Assembly (NCBI GenBank): GCA_024641805.1
Contig: JAHECJ010000010.1
Span: forward strand, 1 to 14,267
Reading direction: 5' to 3'
DNA: 14,267 nt
From: Desulfococcus sp.
GTDB lineage: Bacteria > Desulfobacterota > Desulfobacteria > Desulfobacterales > Desulfosalsimonadaceae
Positions 1 through 7,401 of this stretch are shown here, one piece after another. The translations under genes and the position numbers were made by a program. Each line of letters starts with the position of its first letter. The first letter of the stretch is position 1. The notes beneath the pieces were generated by a model that worked only from the letters and a program-made list of their open reading frames with translations, did not search any database and was not told where the DNA came from.

Positions 1-642
1 GGCATTGACGGTATACATGATATCCGCTCCGACTTTATCGACCGGTACGGTGAGGCCGGGATAATCTTCTTCGTATTCTTCCGTCATCCATGTAAAGGTT
101 TCGGTAAAGTCGTCATCGGTCACATCCATCTGCGCATGGTAGACCCGGTGCATGCCGGCACCGATTTTGAGTTCCCACGGTACAAATCCCTGCTGATACA
201 GAAGACCGCGCAGATAGCCGAACATCACCCCCATATCGATGCCATGGGGGCAGTACATCCCGCAGCGGTTGCAGCATGTGCATTTTGCCCATGCCGTCTC
301 CATGGCCATATGCATAAATTCATTATCCACCTTGCCTTTCCGGCGGATAATTTCCCCCAGGGTCGACTGAATTTTATAGGCCGGCACCTGTTTGGGATCC
401 TGGTCATTGATCCGGTAAAGAAAACAGCTGTCGGCGCACATGCCGCAGTGGGCGCAGATTTCGAGCCAGGTACGGATACGCGATTTGCATGTTTTCCGTA
501 TCGTTTCCCATAACAGGCGGGCGTCGACGTCCAGGGATTTCATTTCCTGGTAGTATTGTTTGCCGCCGGTATCTGACAGCAGCTGCTTTAACGCTTCATC
601 GGTTTGAATCGGACTTTTATTACAAAGTGTTCCTTCCGGCAT
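1..642 (-). CDS. hmcF: HmcF, cytoplasmic Fe-S subunit of the Hmc complex (partial, C-terminus outside window)
   Basis: Cytoplasmic iron-sulfur subunit of the high-molecular-weight cytochrome (Hmc) transmembrane redox complex, related to HdrD/GlpC-type proteins. Only the N-terminal 214 residues are in the window; the frame is open through base 1. Two ferredoxin-type clusters are visible: C63-x2-C66-x2-C69-x3-C73, and C121-x2-C124-x2-C127-x3-C131 followed by Pro. The family is about 460 residues long, so the cysteine-rich CCG domains should lie beyond the left edge. I chose the ATG at 642-640 because it has a GAGAGG ribosome-binding site and gives an uninterrupted frame; the ATG just upstream (frame +1) stops after 12 codons. 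It lies 38 nt after hmcE and is the last visible gene of the operon. Identity rests on motifs plus exact hmc gene order. Confidence 0.93.
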   Translation of the reverse strand, partial: MPEGTLCNKSPIQTDEALKQLLSDTGGKQYYQEMKSLDVDARLLWETIRKTCKSRIRTWLEICAHCGMCADSCFLYRINDQDPKQVPAYKIQSTLGEIIRRKGKVDNEFMHMAMETAWAKCTCCNRCGMYCPHGIDMGVMFGYLRGLLYQQGFVPWELKIGAGMHRVYHAQMDVTDDDFTETFTWMTEEYEEDYPGLTVPVDKVGADIMYTVNA

Positions 643-680
643 CGGATACCTCTCCCATTTTGGAAACCTTTACAATATGA

Positions 681-1358
681 TTACCAGGCAAGCCCTTTAC
701 CCTTCATGCCGCCGCGTTTGATCCCGAAATCCATGCCCAGCTGGGCGCGGGATAAAAAGAAAAGCAAAATATGAGACAGCTTGGTGAACGGAATGGAGAC
801 GAGCAGCATTTCTCCACAGATGATGTGAATAATAAGAAAAATCGAATAATTGCCCATTTCATAGCGGCAGATCATGCCGGTGATAAACGGTGCGGAGGAA
901 AGAAACAGGATCAGATAATCATATGGGGTCGAAAGAATCCGGACTTCCGGCAGAATCAACCGGCGGATGGTCAGAAAAAAGGCACTGACAATAACCGCCC
1001 AGCTGATCACATCGGCCACTGTTTGATTCATCGAGAAAAATGAAAATCCCAGCTTTTCGGAAAGGATGATATTATGGGCGGGAAGGAACAAAGGGATACT
1101 GACAGCCCCGATATGGAAGACGAAAAACAGGACAGTCATAAACGGCTGCGTCCGCCAGCTGCGGGTTCCGAAAGGAAGAATCCAGAAAAAAATTGAACGC
1201 AGGGCCCCTTTGATACCCGCCTTCGGGTGAGCGGTATAAGCCACACGATCCAGCTGCCAGTCTAAGCCTTTTACATAAAATACGCCCCGAACAAATAAGC
1301 CAACCAGACATATTCCGATTGACAGCCATAATCCGGGACCGGTCAGCAGATCATACAT
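681..1358 (-). CDS. hmcE: HmcE, NarI-like membrane subunit of the Hmc complex
   Basis: Integral membrane subunit of 225 residues, close to the roughly 226 known for HmcE. About five hydrophobic segments are visible, near residues 8-28, 72-97, 114-133, 145-163 and 171-203, as in NarI/gamma-type cytochrome b subunits. Histidines H82, H95, H178 and H196 sit in or beside helices and are candidate b-haem ligands; which ones bind haem cannot be settled here. The ATG at 1358 has a strong AAGGAG ribosome-binding site 6 nt upstream. It follows hmcD by 64 nt, the longest gap in this operon, and precedes hmcF by 38 nt. The inferred role is passing electrons between the membrane quinone/NrfD-type module and the cytoplasmic HmcF. 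Confidence 0.92.
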   Translation of the reverse strand: MYDLLTGPGLWLSIGICLVGLFVRGVFYVKGLDWQLDRVAYTAHPKAGIKGALRSIFFWILPFGTRSWRTQPFMTVLFFVFHIGAVSIPLFLPAHNIILSEKLGFSFFSMNQTVADVISWAVIVSAFFLTIRRLILPEVRILSTPYDYLILFLSSAPFITGMICRYEMGNYSIFLIIHIICGEMLLVSIPFTKLSHILLFFLSRAQLGMDFGIKRGGMKGKGLAW

Positions 1359-1422
1359 AGCATGCTCCTTAAAACTTAAAAGCGCTATCGAATTAACTGA
1401 TTTTAAAATATTATATATCGCT

Positions 1423-1566
1423 TTAAAACGTCTTTTTTTTGTCGTCCCTGCCCGTTAAAAAACGCCAGAACAACGGAAGCGCGACCAGGGCAACGGCTAT
1501 CAGCAGATAGGCAATCCCCTTGGTGTGTGTTATAAATTCTTGAAGTGTATTGTAATCCGGCTCCAT
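1423..1566 (-). CDS. hmcD: HmcD, 47-residue single-helix subunit of the Hmc complex
   Basis: Small membrane protein with one hydrophobic helix (about residues 15-35, beginning GIAYLLIAVALVALPLFW) and a charged C-terminus, GRDDKKKTF. I set the start at the ATG at 1566, giving 47 residues, the length reported for HmcD of Desulfovibrio vulgaris. This ATG has an AGGAAA ribosome-binding site about 6 nt upstream and lies 22 nt after the hmcC stop. An in-frame ATG at 1620 would add 18 residues, overlap hmcC by 32 nt and lacks these signals. The T8 run (plus strand 1433-1440) encodes the lysines near the C-terminus. Function is unknown beyond being a conserved Hmc component. Identity comes mainly from position and length. 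Confidence 0.88.
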   Translation of the reverse strand: MEPDYNTLQEFITHTKGIAYLLIAVALVALPLFWRFLTGRDDKKKTF

Positions 1567-1588
1567 GAAGTTTCCTGCTTTATAATGG

Positions 1589-2758
1589 TTAATGGTCGTC
1601 CGGATAATCCGGGTGTGCATATAAAATGGGCATTCGGGTCGCGATGAATTTGAAAATCACAAGGCCGAGGGTGATAATAAAAACCGTCGTCATGATCTCC
1701 GGGAAGCTCGGGAAATAGCGCTGGTTTAACGGCAGCTGCCAGTTAAAAGCGATGATGGAAACGTTAAGCCGGTTTAAAATGATTCCGAGCACGGTCCAGC
1801 CGGCGGTGCGCTGGATCAGTTTAATGTTCCGCTCCCGAACGCCGATAGCATAGACAACCGCCGGGAGGCCGACGAAGCCGATCATTTCCACCAGGAACCA
1901 GAGCCCCCATCGGGTGCCGAGATATTTCCAGTCGTTATCGATGGCTATGCCGATGACCTGGATCATCAAATAGCCGGCCATCAGAAACGAGGCAGCTTTG
2001 CCGAACCCCAGCGCCACATTTTGGCTTTCAATATCATGTTCTTTATCGATTTTGTCATGGAGAAACCGGGCGACCAGAGAGTGTTCAAAAATAACCATGG
2101 ACATACCGGCAAATATGCTTGAAATGAAAAAATATACCGCTATATATCCGGAATACCATAACGGATGAAGTTTTGACGGGACGATCAGAAAAATGGCGCC
2201 CAGGGACGACTGGTGCAGGGTGGAAAGGATAATCCCGAAGATAACCAGCACCATAGATACCTTGCCGATAATATGCCGCGCGCGTTTCCAGTCCAGCCAT
2301 TCAAATGCCGCGGGTGAAAATTCGAGTAATAAAACCGTCAGATAGAGGAATACGCACAGGGCGACTTCAAAAAGAACGGAGGACGTACCCTGAGAGAGAA
2401 AAATCGGATACGGAAGCCGCCAGGGTCTGCCTACGTCATAGTTCAGCGCAAAAACCACCAGTGCGTACCCTAAAAATGCAGTGAGGATGGCCGGACGGAC
2501 CGCGCATTTGAATTTTTTCAGGCCGAAGATATAACAGGTGGCGCATGTCACGTAACCGCCGGCTGCCAGCGCGACGCCGCACATGAGGTCGAATCCGATC
2601 CAGATTCCCCATGGGTTGTTGTCGTCAAGGTTGGTTACCCCGCCGAGCCCTTTGGCAAACCTTAAAATGGTAAGGATGACGCCGATCAGTATGATGATGC
2701 CGGAAATGACATTAAAGGGTGTTAAGACCGTCTTTTCCCGGGGGGTCGATTGTGTCAT
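1589..2758 (-). CDS. hmcC: HmcC, NrfD/PsrC-like integral membrane subunit
   Basis: Polytopic membrane protein of 389 residues with about ten transmembrane helices spread across its length, matching the NrfD/PsrC family that forms the quinone-reactive membrane core of CISM-type redox complexes. Conserved-looking helix-boundary features include NPWGIWIGFDLMCGVALAAG near residue 50 and YDVGRPWRLP near residue 107. It binds no obvious haem or Fe-S cluster. Its ATG directly follows the hmcB TAA with no gap, with a GGAGAG ribosome-binding site inside the end of hmcB, so the two should be translationally coupled. It likely pairs with HmcB, the usual CISM arrangement of a four-cluster ferredoxin protein beside an NrfD-like partner, linking periplasmic electrons to the quinone pool. 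Confidence 0.94.
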   Translation of the reverse strand: MTQSTPREKTVLTPFNVISGIIILIGVILTILRFAKGLGGVTNLDDNNPWGIWIGFDLMCGVALAAGGYVTCATCYIFGLKKFKCAVRPAILTAFLGYALVVFALNYDVGRPWRLPYPIFLSQGTSSVLFEVALCVFLYLTVLLLEFSPAAFEWLDWKRARHIIGKVSMVLVIFGIILSTLHQSSLGAIFLIVPSKLHPLWYSGYIAVYFFISSIFAGMSMVIFEHSLVARFLHDKIDKEHDIESQNVALGFGKAASFLMAGYLMIQVIGIAIDNDWKYLGTRWGLWFLVEMIGFVGLPAVVYAIGVRERNIKLIQRTAGWTVLGIILNRLNVSIIAFNWQLPLNQRYFPSFPEIMTTVFIITLGLVIFKFIATRMPILYAHPDYPDDH

Positions 2759-3877
2759 TTATTCGCTCTCCTGCTTTCCCGGCTGAGTGGTTTCTGAAGA
2801 TTGCGGTGATGCTTCCGGCGGATCGGTTTGAATTTCCGCGGCCTGCTTTGCAGCGTCTTCCAGCGCTTTTTTAACTTCCCTTTTTACCGCCGCTTCCTGA
2901 TCCGCTTTGGCCTTTTCTTTGAGTTGCGCCACGGTGTCGTTGAGCCGGGTCTGTTCGGTTTTGAGCGCCTGGTCGACAGCAGTCTTTTTTTCTTCTGCTG
3001 CTACCTGTTCTTTTCTTTTTGAAATTGCAAAAATTCCGTTGATAAATACGACCCAGAGGCTGACAACTACGGGTACTGCCGCCAGCGCGCCGCTGGTTAG
3101 TGCCGGGGCCGGCGTAATCCCCAGATCTTCGCTCATGCCAAGATCTGCAAAAGGGGCGTTGGAAATATACATCCAGTTGCAGCCGCCCATTTCATTTTCC
3201 CCATAAATATGGTTGACATAGCGGTCCGGAAATTCTTGGATCCGCTGCCGGGCAATTTGAATCAGTTCATCCCGGGTGCCGAATGTCAAAGCTTCCTTGG
3301 GACAGATTTCAACACATCCGGGAAGCAGTCCTTTCTGAATTCGCGGCTGGCAAAGGGTGCACTTGGTCACTTCCGGCGTCAACGGATTATTATATTCATA
3401 TGACGGAATATTAAACGGGCAGGCGACCATACAGTAACGGCAGCCGACGCATAATGAGGCGTCGTATTCCACCGCACCGGTTTTAGTTTTTTTCAGGGCT
3501 TTGACAAAACAGGCGGACACGCAGGCGGGTTCCTGACAGTGGTTGCACTGTTTTTTTACAAAAACAGGCAGTTGTCTGCCGGCAAGATCGAACCGGTTTA
3601 CAACGGTATAACTATTGGCGTGGGGCCGCCGTTTTTGTGCCAGTACGCTGAGATCGTCAAACGGACGGTCTGGAGGCAGGAGGCTGTTGACCTGATTGCA
3701 TGCGGCTTCGCATTTTCGGCACCCGATACAGCGGGAGATATCGTGAAGCACGCCCATGCTGCCGGGATAGCCGGTGAAATGTTTGTTGGACGCTGCTTTC
3801 GCATCCGGGCGAAAGGCAACCTGGCTTCCGATTGCAGCAGTCATCCAGCCAAAAAATTGTCTTCGGGAAATTCCCAT
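2759..3877 (-). CDS. hmcB: HmcB, Tat-exported membrane-anchored 4x[4Fe-4S] protein
   Basis: Periplasmic ferredoxin-like subunit, 372 residues against about 370 for known HmcB. The N-terminus has a twin-arginine motif, SRRQFFG (residues 4-10), followed by a hydrophobic stretch and an Ala-rich cleavage region near residue 30. Four cysteine sets can be read: C50/C53/C56/C60, C111/C114/C119/C123, C143/C146/C149/C153 and C173/C176/C188/C192, as in the DmsB/NrfC/DsrO family. A single helix lies at about 261-285, followed by an 85-residue tail rich in Ala, Glu, Lys and Gln that is probably coiled coil and, given the Tat topology, cytoplasmic. An AAAGGT ribosome-binding site precedes the ATG. It starts 29 nt after hmcA and abuts hmcC. 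It should carry electrons from HmcA to HmcC. Confidence 0.94.
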   Translation of the reverse strand: MGISRRQFFGWMTAAIGSQVAFRPDAKAASNKHFTGYPGSMGVLHDISRCIGCRKCEAACNQVNSLLPPDRPFDDLSVLAQKRRPHANSYTVVNRFDLAGRQLPVFVKKQCNHCQEPACVSACFVKALKKTKTGAVEYDASLCVGCRYCMVACPFNIPSYEYNNPLTPEVTKCTLCQPRIQKGLLPGCVEICPKEALTFGTRDELIQIARQRIQEFPDRYVNHIYGENEMGGCNWMYISNAPFADLGMSEDLGITPAPALTSGALAAVPVVVSLWVVFINGIFAISKRKEQVAAEEKKTAVDQALKTEQTRLNDTVAQLKEKAKADQEAAVKREVKKALEDAAKQAAEIQTDPPEASPQSSETTQPGKQESE

Positions 3878-3906
3878 GTTCTTAACCTTTATCTCTTATT
3901 ACGGAA

Positions 3907-5529
3907 TCATTCTGATAATTGAGCCGATTGAGTTTTCGCCTTATGACATGCCACACAATCCGTTGCCACCGGTTTTTCAATACCCATTTCCTGATGACAG
4001 CGGATGCATTGACCGTGATAGGCGCCCTTTAAACCGGGCCTGCCGTCCGGTTCCGGTGACGGGGATATTCCGTGACAGGATGCGCATTTGGGCGGCGTGA
4101 CAGAAGCCGGGCTGTGATGATGGCAACCGGCGCACATGGTTTGCGGGGTGCCGTGAAAATATCCGGCCAGTTTGTTGTCTTGTATCCGGGCGGCAAGGGT
4201 CTGGATGATTTTCCGGTGGGGAAATGTCGCGCCATCGTAGAGATCCTTCATGACGTCAATGGTGACATTCTCCGGGATTTCTTTTTCAGGCACCAGGGGT
4301 TGGGAGGCTGCCCGTAAATTAATTTCAGATTCGGCAATGTTTCCAGTTTTCTTATCATCAGCCGTAATCGGCTCCAGTGCACTTCGGCTGATGGTATGGC
4401 ATTTATTGCAATTGCTGTCCGCAAAGGGTTGACTAACCATCTGTGAATGGCATCCCGCGCAGTTTCTGTCCTGGAGTCTTGACCGGTGGCAGCCGATGCA
4501 GCTGGCCATGGCTTTGGTTGAATGCATGGCGGTATCCAGCCGGATGTATTTGCTTTTTTCTGTTCCCATGCGGGTATGGCAGACGGTGCATGAATCCATG
4601 GACGCGTGGTGGCAGGAATAACATTTATCAATGCCGGCTTCGTGGGATTTATGGTCGAATGCGACCGGATTGATAAACTGTGATGAGGGTTTTCCTGATT
4701 TGACCGCCTCGTTCAGCCATAAGGACAGAAGCACCGCATCCGGCTGATTCCGCCGGATCCGAGGGATATCCTTGATGACTTCGATTTTTGACTGTCTGAC
4801 GGCATCATGACATCCGGAACAATCCGCAGGGCCCGCTTTTTTATCCTCTGATTTTAATTGAAGGTGGCAATTGAGGCAATCTTCATGGGCCACGGTTCGG
4901 AACGATCGGGCATCATTTGTTTTTTCCGCCTTATGGCAATAGCGGCAGGTGCTCTCTTTGCCTTTTACATAGATGGTTTTTTTAAGGTCCTTGTCGTATT
5001 CATGGTGACAGGCCCCGCAATTCCAGTTTTTATCACTCCCGGTTGACGGGATGGTTTCGGCGATTTCATGACGGTAATGGAGGGACTTGTTCATCCCAAA
5101 CGGCTGGGCTGAGCTGGTGTAAACCGGTGTTTGCGAGTGGCACAAGCGGCATTCACTGGTCAACGGTCCGGACTTTATGCCCTGGTCTCTTTTCTCCTGA
5201 TGGCACGCGATACATTTTCCATGATACAGTTTTTTATCCGCATCATATCCGGCATCTGTCACACGGTTGAATTTGAACACAAAGGCGTTTTTTTCTTTTA
5301 CGTGGCATTTGCTGCAGTCCTGTCCCGGCATGGCTTCGGTATGTTTGTCATGGAGGAAAACGACCTCCGGCATCTGTCTGGTGACGCTACCGTCGGACAG
5401 GCGAATGAAAATCAGATCGTTCCGGAAATCGTTCTCGGAAGCGATCCCGGAAAGCGGGATTGCCAGTAATAAAATAGAAATGGAGACAACGACTGCTTTT
5501 CGAAGTCCGTCGGATAGTAATTGAGACAT
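3907..5529 (-). CDS. hmcA: HmcA, 16-haem high-molecular-weight cytochrome c
   Basis: Periplasmic multihaem cytochrome, 540 residues (family about 545). An N-terminal signal peptide runs to about residue 30 (hydrophobic core AVVVSISILLLAIPL). There are exactly 16 CxxCH motifs, starting at residues 72, 106, 127, 171, 195, 218, 237, 303, 314, 344, 357, 374, 466, 482, 508 and 525, the number characteristic of HmcA. A haem-free stretch of roughly 60 residues separates motifs 7 and 8 and one of about 85 separates motifs 12 and 13, dividing the protein into haem clusters like the c3-type domains known for this family. In sulfate reducers HmcA takes electrons from type I cytochrome c3 and hydrogenases. 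The ATG at 5529 has an AGGT ribosome-binding site about 7 nt upstream. It is the first gene of the hmc operon and diverges from the kinase at 5902. Confidence 0.96.
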   Translation of the reverse strand: MSQLLSDGLRKAVVVSISILLLAIPLSGIASENDFRNDLIFIRLSDGSVTRQMPEVVFLHDKHTEAMPGQDCSKCHVKEKNAFVFKFNRVTDAGYDADKKLYHGKCIACHQEKRDQGIKSGPLTSECRLCHSQTPVYTSSAQPFGMNKSLHYRHEIAETIPSTGSDKNWNCGACHHEYDKDLKKTIYVKGKESTCRYCHKAEKTNDARSFRTVAHEDCLNCHLQLKSEDKKAGPADCSGCHDAVRQSKIEVIKDIPRIRRNQPDAVLLSLWLNEAVKSGKPSSQFINPVAFDHKSHEAGIDKCYSCHHASMDSCTVCHTRMGTEKSKYIRLDTAMHSTKAMASCIGCHRSRLQDRNCAGCHSQMVSQPFADSNCNKCHTISRSALEPITADDKKTGNIAESEINLRAASQPLVPEKEIPENVTIDVMKDLYDGATFPHRKIIQTLAARIQDNKLAGYFHGTPQTMCAGCHHHSPASVTPPKCASCHGISPSPEPDGRPGLKGAYHGQCIRCHQEMGIEKPVATDCVACHKAKTQSAQLSE

Positions 5530-5651
5530 GATTTTTACCTAATAGATCAGGGTGATAAAACTGCCATTTCGCTTGAATTCGTTCTGAACAATAATTGCTT
5601 AATTCCCTACCAATTTTGTATGGAAAGTCAATAAAAAAGATCGATGGAAAT

Positions 5652-5681
5652 CGTATATCAAAAATAGTTTTATTCTTTCAA
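5652..5681 (-). promoter_or_regulatory. Candidate sigma70-type promoter for the hmc operon
   Basis: On the minus strand, TTGAAA (5681-5676) and TATACG (5657-5652) are separated by 18 nt, about 120 nt upstream of hmcA. The region 5530-5901 is AT-rich and holds no gene, so at least one hmc promoter should be here. The match is moderate. A second TTGACT at 5631-5626 lacks a good -10 partner. I saw no clear -24/-12 sigma54 site. Confidence 0.3.
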
Positions 5682-5763
5682 TATTTTGAAATTGTTTAAT
5701 TTTTAAAGAAATCGGAAATTCGGTCAGAGGTTTTCGGGAGATGAAACCGGTTCCTGACAAAAT

Positions 5764-5816
5764 TTTGAAAAGTCCCATATGGCCCTGCTTTGAGAGGCTG
5801 TTTGAAAAGGACTTTT
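5764..5816. repeat. Paired operator-like repeats in the hmc/kinase divergent region
   Basis: TTTGAAAAG occurs at 5764-5772 and again at 5801-5809 in direct orientation. Overlapping these, AAAAGTCC (5768-5775) and GGACTTTT (5809-5816) form a perfect 8-bp inverted repeat. The repeats end 2 nt before the candidate -35 of the kinase promoter. Such spacing is typical of dimeric regulator sites, but no regulator is known from the sequence. A weaker GTCAG/CTGAC pair (5723-5727 and 5754-5758) lies just to the left. Confidence 0.35.
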
Positions 5817-5818
5817 AC

Positions 5819-5845
5819 TTGACTGTCTTTGTTTCATGCGATAAA
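5819..5845 (+). promoter_or_regulatory. Candidate promoter of the two-kinase operon
   Basis: TTGACT (5819-5824), a five-of-six match to the -35 consensus, is followed by GATAAA (5840-5845) after a short 15-nt spacer; TAAATC at 5842-5847 gives a 17-nt spacer with a poorer -10. This would leave a leader of about 50 nt before the ATG at 5902. It lies immediately downstream of the operator-like repeats. Confidence 0.35.
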
Positions 5846-5901
5846 TCTTTTCTTTAACTATTTTGAGAATTTAACAGATAAAAAAACAGGGTTTTCGCTT
5901 T

Positions 5902-7401
5902 ATGCCAAAAAGATTCCGCTCTGAATTGGAGAAAAATTTTTTAATCGACGCGATTGATGCTTTTAATCGAAGACTCCTTATTATATCGCCGGATCATAAA
6001 ATTCTCGCTGCCAACAACACGGCCATGGAAGGTCACCCGGAAGGTATTATCGGCAAATCCTGTTATGAAGTGATTCCCGGATGCAGTTCGCCGTGTCCCA
6101 ACTGTCCGGCCAGTGAAGTGCTGAAAACCGGAAAAGCCTCGCTGCGGTATGACCAGTGTTTTAATTTCTCCGGCACCATGGATATGCTCTGCTTATACTC
6201 ATACCCCGTGTGGCGGGGAGATAATGTCGATGCACTTGTTATGCTGGACTTTGATCTGCCGGCATTGAAAAATATCGAAGAAAGGCGGATCCGCTCCAAT
6301 GCTTTTTTACGAAATCTGATCCACAGTGCCGTGGATGGCGTAATCGCCTCTGACCCGACCGGTAAGATATTGATTTTTAATGAAGCGGCCGCCCAGGTTT
6401 CGGGATTTTCGGTTGAGGAAGCGCTCAACGATATTACGATTCGGGATGTGTACCCTGAAGGCGGTGCCCATGAAGTCATGAAAATGCTGCTCAGCGAGGA
6501 GTATGGCGGCAAGGGCAAATTAATTTCATACCATATCGATGCAAAACATAAAAGCGGCGCAATTATCCCCATCAGCCTGAATGCGTCAATTGTTTATGAG
6601 AACGGAAAAAAAGTCGCAACCATTGGGTTTTTCCACGATCGGCGTGAAGAGATCCGAATGCAGAAAGCATTGGAAAAAACCCAGATCCAGCTTCTTCAGG
6701 CTGAGAAAATGGCATCTTTGGGAAAGATGGCCGCCGGGGTGGCCCATCAGTTGAATAATCCGCTCAGCGGCATTATCCTTTTCACCAAGCTGGTGATGGA
6801 GGAGTATGATCTCCCCAAGGACGCGCTGCAAGACCTGGAACGGGTTCTTGATGATGCCAACCGGGCAAAGGATATTGTCAAGGAACTGCTTGAATTTGCC
6901 CGGCAGACCAGTCATGACATGAAACCCCAGGACATCAACGATATCATCTCCCGTACCGTATTTTTGCTGGAGAACCAGTCCATATTTCATAATATTAAGA
7001 TTGAGAAAAATCTGGATCCGAATTTGCCGCAGATAAAGGGAGACGCGCAGCAGCTGAACCATGTGTTTATGAATACGATTTTAAATGCCGCGGATGCCCT
7101 GGAAGGATCCGGTAAACTGGCCCTGAAAACCTGCTTTTCGCCTGAAACGGGAAGGGTGTGCATTGAAATCAGCGACACGGGGACCGGTATCCCGGCGGAT
7201 GTGCTCCCGCATATTTTCGAGCCCTTTTATACCACCAAAGACCAGGGCAAAGGGACCGGCCTGGGCCTGAGCATGGTTTACGGAATAGTTGAAAGTCATG
7301 GCGGCTCTGTTCGCGCGGAAAGTGAGCTTGGCAAGGGGACCACGTTTTATATTGAACTCCCGGTAGCGGAAGGACAGGAAGGAGGCGGTAAAATTGGTTG
7401 A
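5902..7401 (+). CDS. PAS-PAS sensor histidine kinase with a Cys-cluster PAS domain
   Basis: Predicted soluble (no membrane segment) sensor kinase, 499 residues. Domains in order: a PAS-like domain at about 15-117 with cysteines C54, C61, C65 and C68 (motif CYEVIPGCSSPCPNCP), a second PAS at about 131-248, a HisKA dimerisation domain with phospho-accepting H282 in GVAHQLNNP, and a HATPase domain at about 380-488 with N-box N395, G1-box SDTGTGIP and the GTGLGLSM lid. The HxxNN form of the H-box is typical of NtrB-like kinases. Cys-containing PAS domains of this sort are common in Desulfobacterota and may sense redox state or bind a cofactor; which one is unknown. The ATG has only a weak, distant CAGGG ribosome-binding site. 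The stop overlaps the next gene by 8 nt, so the two should act together. Divergent from hmcA; control of hmc is inference. Confidence 0.88.
   Translation: MPKRFRSELEKNFLIDAIDAFNRRLLIISPDHKILAANNTAMEGHPEGIIGKSCYEVIPGCSSPCPNCPASEVLKTGKASLRYDQCFNFSGTMDMLCLYSYPVWRGDNVDALVMLDFDLPALKNIEERRIRSNAFLRNLIHSAVDGVIASDPTGKILIFNEAAAQVSGFSVEEALNDITIRDVYPEGGAHEVMKMLLSEEYGGKGKLISYHIDAKHKSGAIIPISLNASIVYENGKKVATIGFFHDRREEIRMQKALEKTQIQLLQAEKMASLGKMAAGVAHQLNNPLSGIILFTKLVMEEYDLPKDALQDLERVLDDANRAKDIVKELLEFARQTSHDMKPQDINDIISRTVFLLENQSIFHNIKIEKNLDPNLPQIKGDAQQLNHVFMNTILNAADALEGSGKLALKTCFSPETGRVCIEISDTGTGIPADVLPHIFEPFYTTKDQGKGTGLGLSMVYGIVESHGGSVRAESELGKGTTFYIELPVAEGQEGGGKIG

Noticed and set aside
136..513. Plus-strand frame of 125 codons opposite hmcF
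   Set aside because: Antisense shadow of hmcF; the minus-strand frame has ferredoxin motifs and operon context.
1433..1440. T8 run in hmcD as a terminator or slippage site
   Set aside because: It encodes the lysines near the C-terminus, no GC stem precedes it on the transcribed strand, and hmcE follows in the same operon.
1567..1620. hmcD starting at the ATG at 1620
   Set aside because: It would overlap hmcC and exceed the known 47-residue length; the ATG at 1566 has the better ribosome-binding site.
5530..5901. Sigma54 (-24/-12) promoter in the hmc/kinase spacer
   Set aside because: I looked for GG-N10-GC on both strands near TGGC sequences; the best candidate ends in AC rather than GC.
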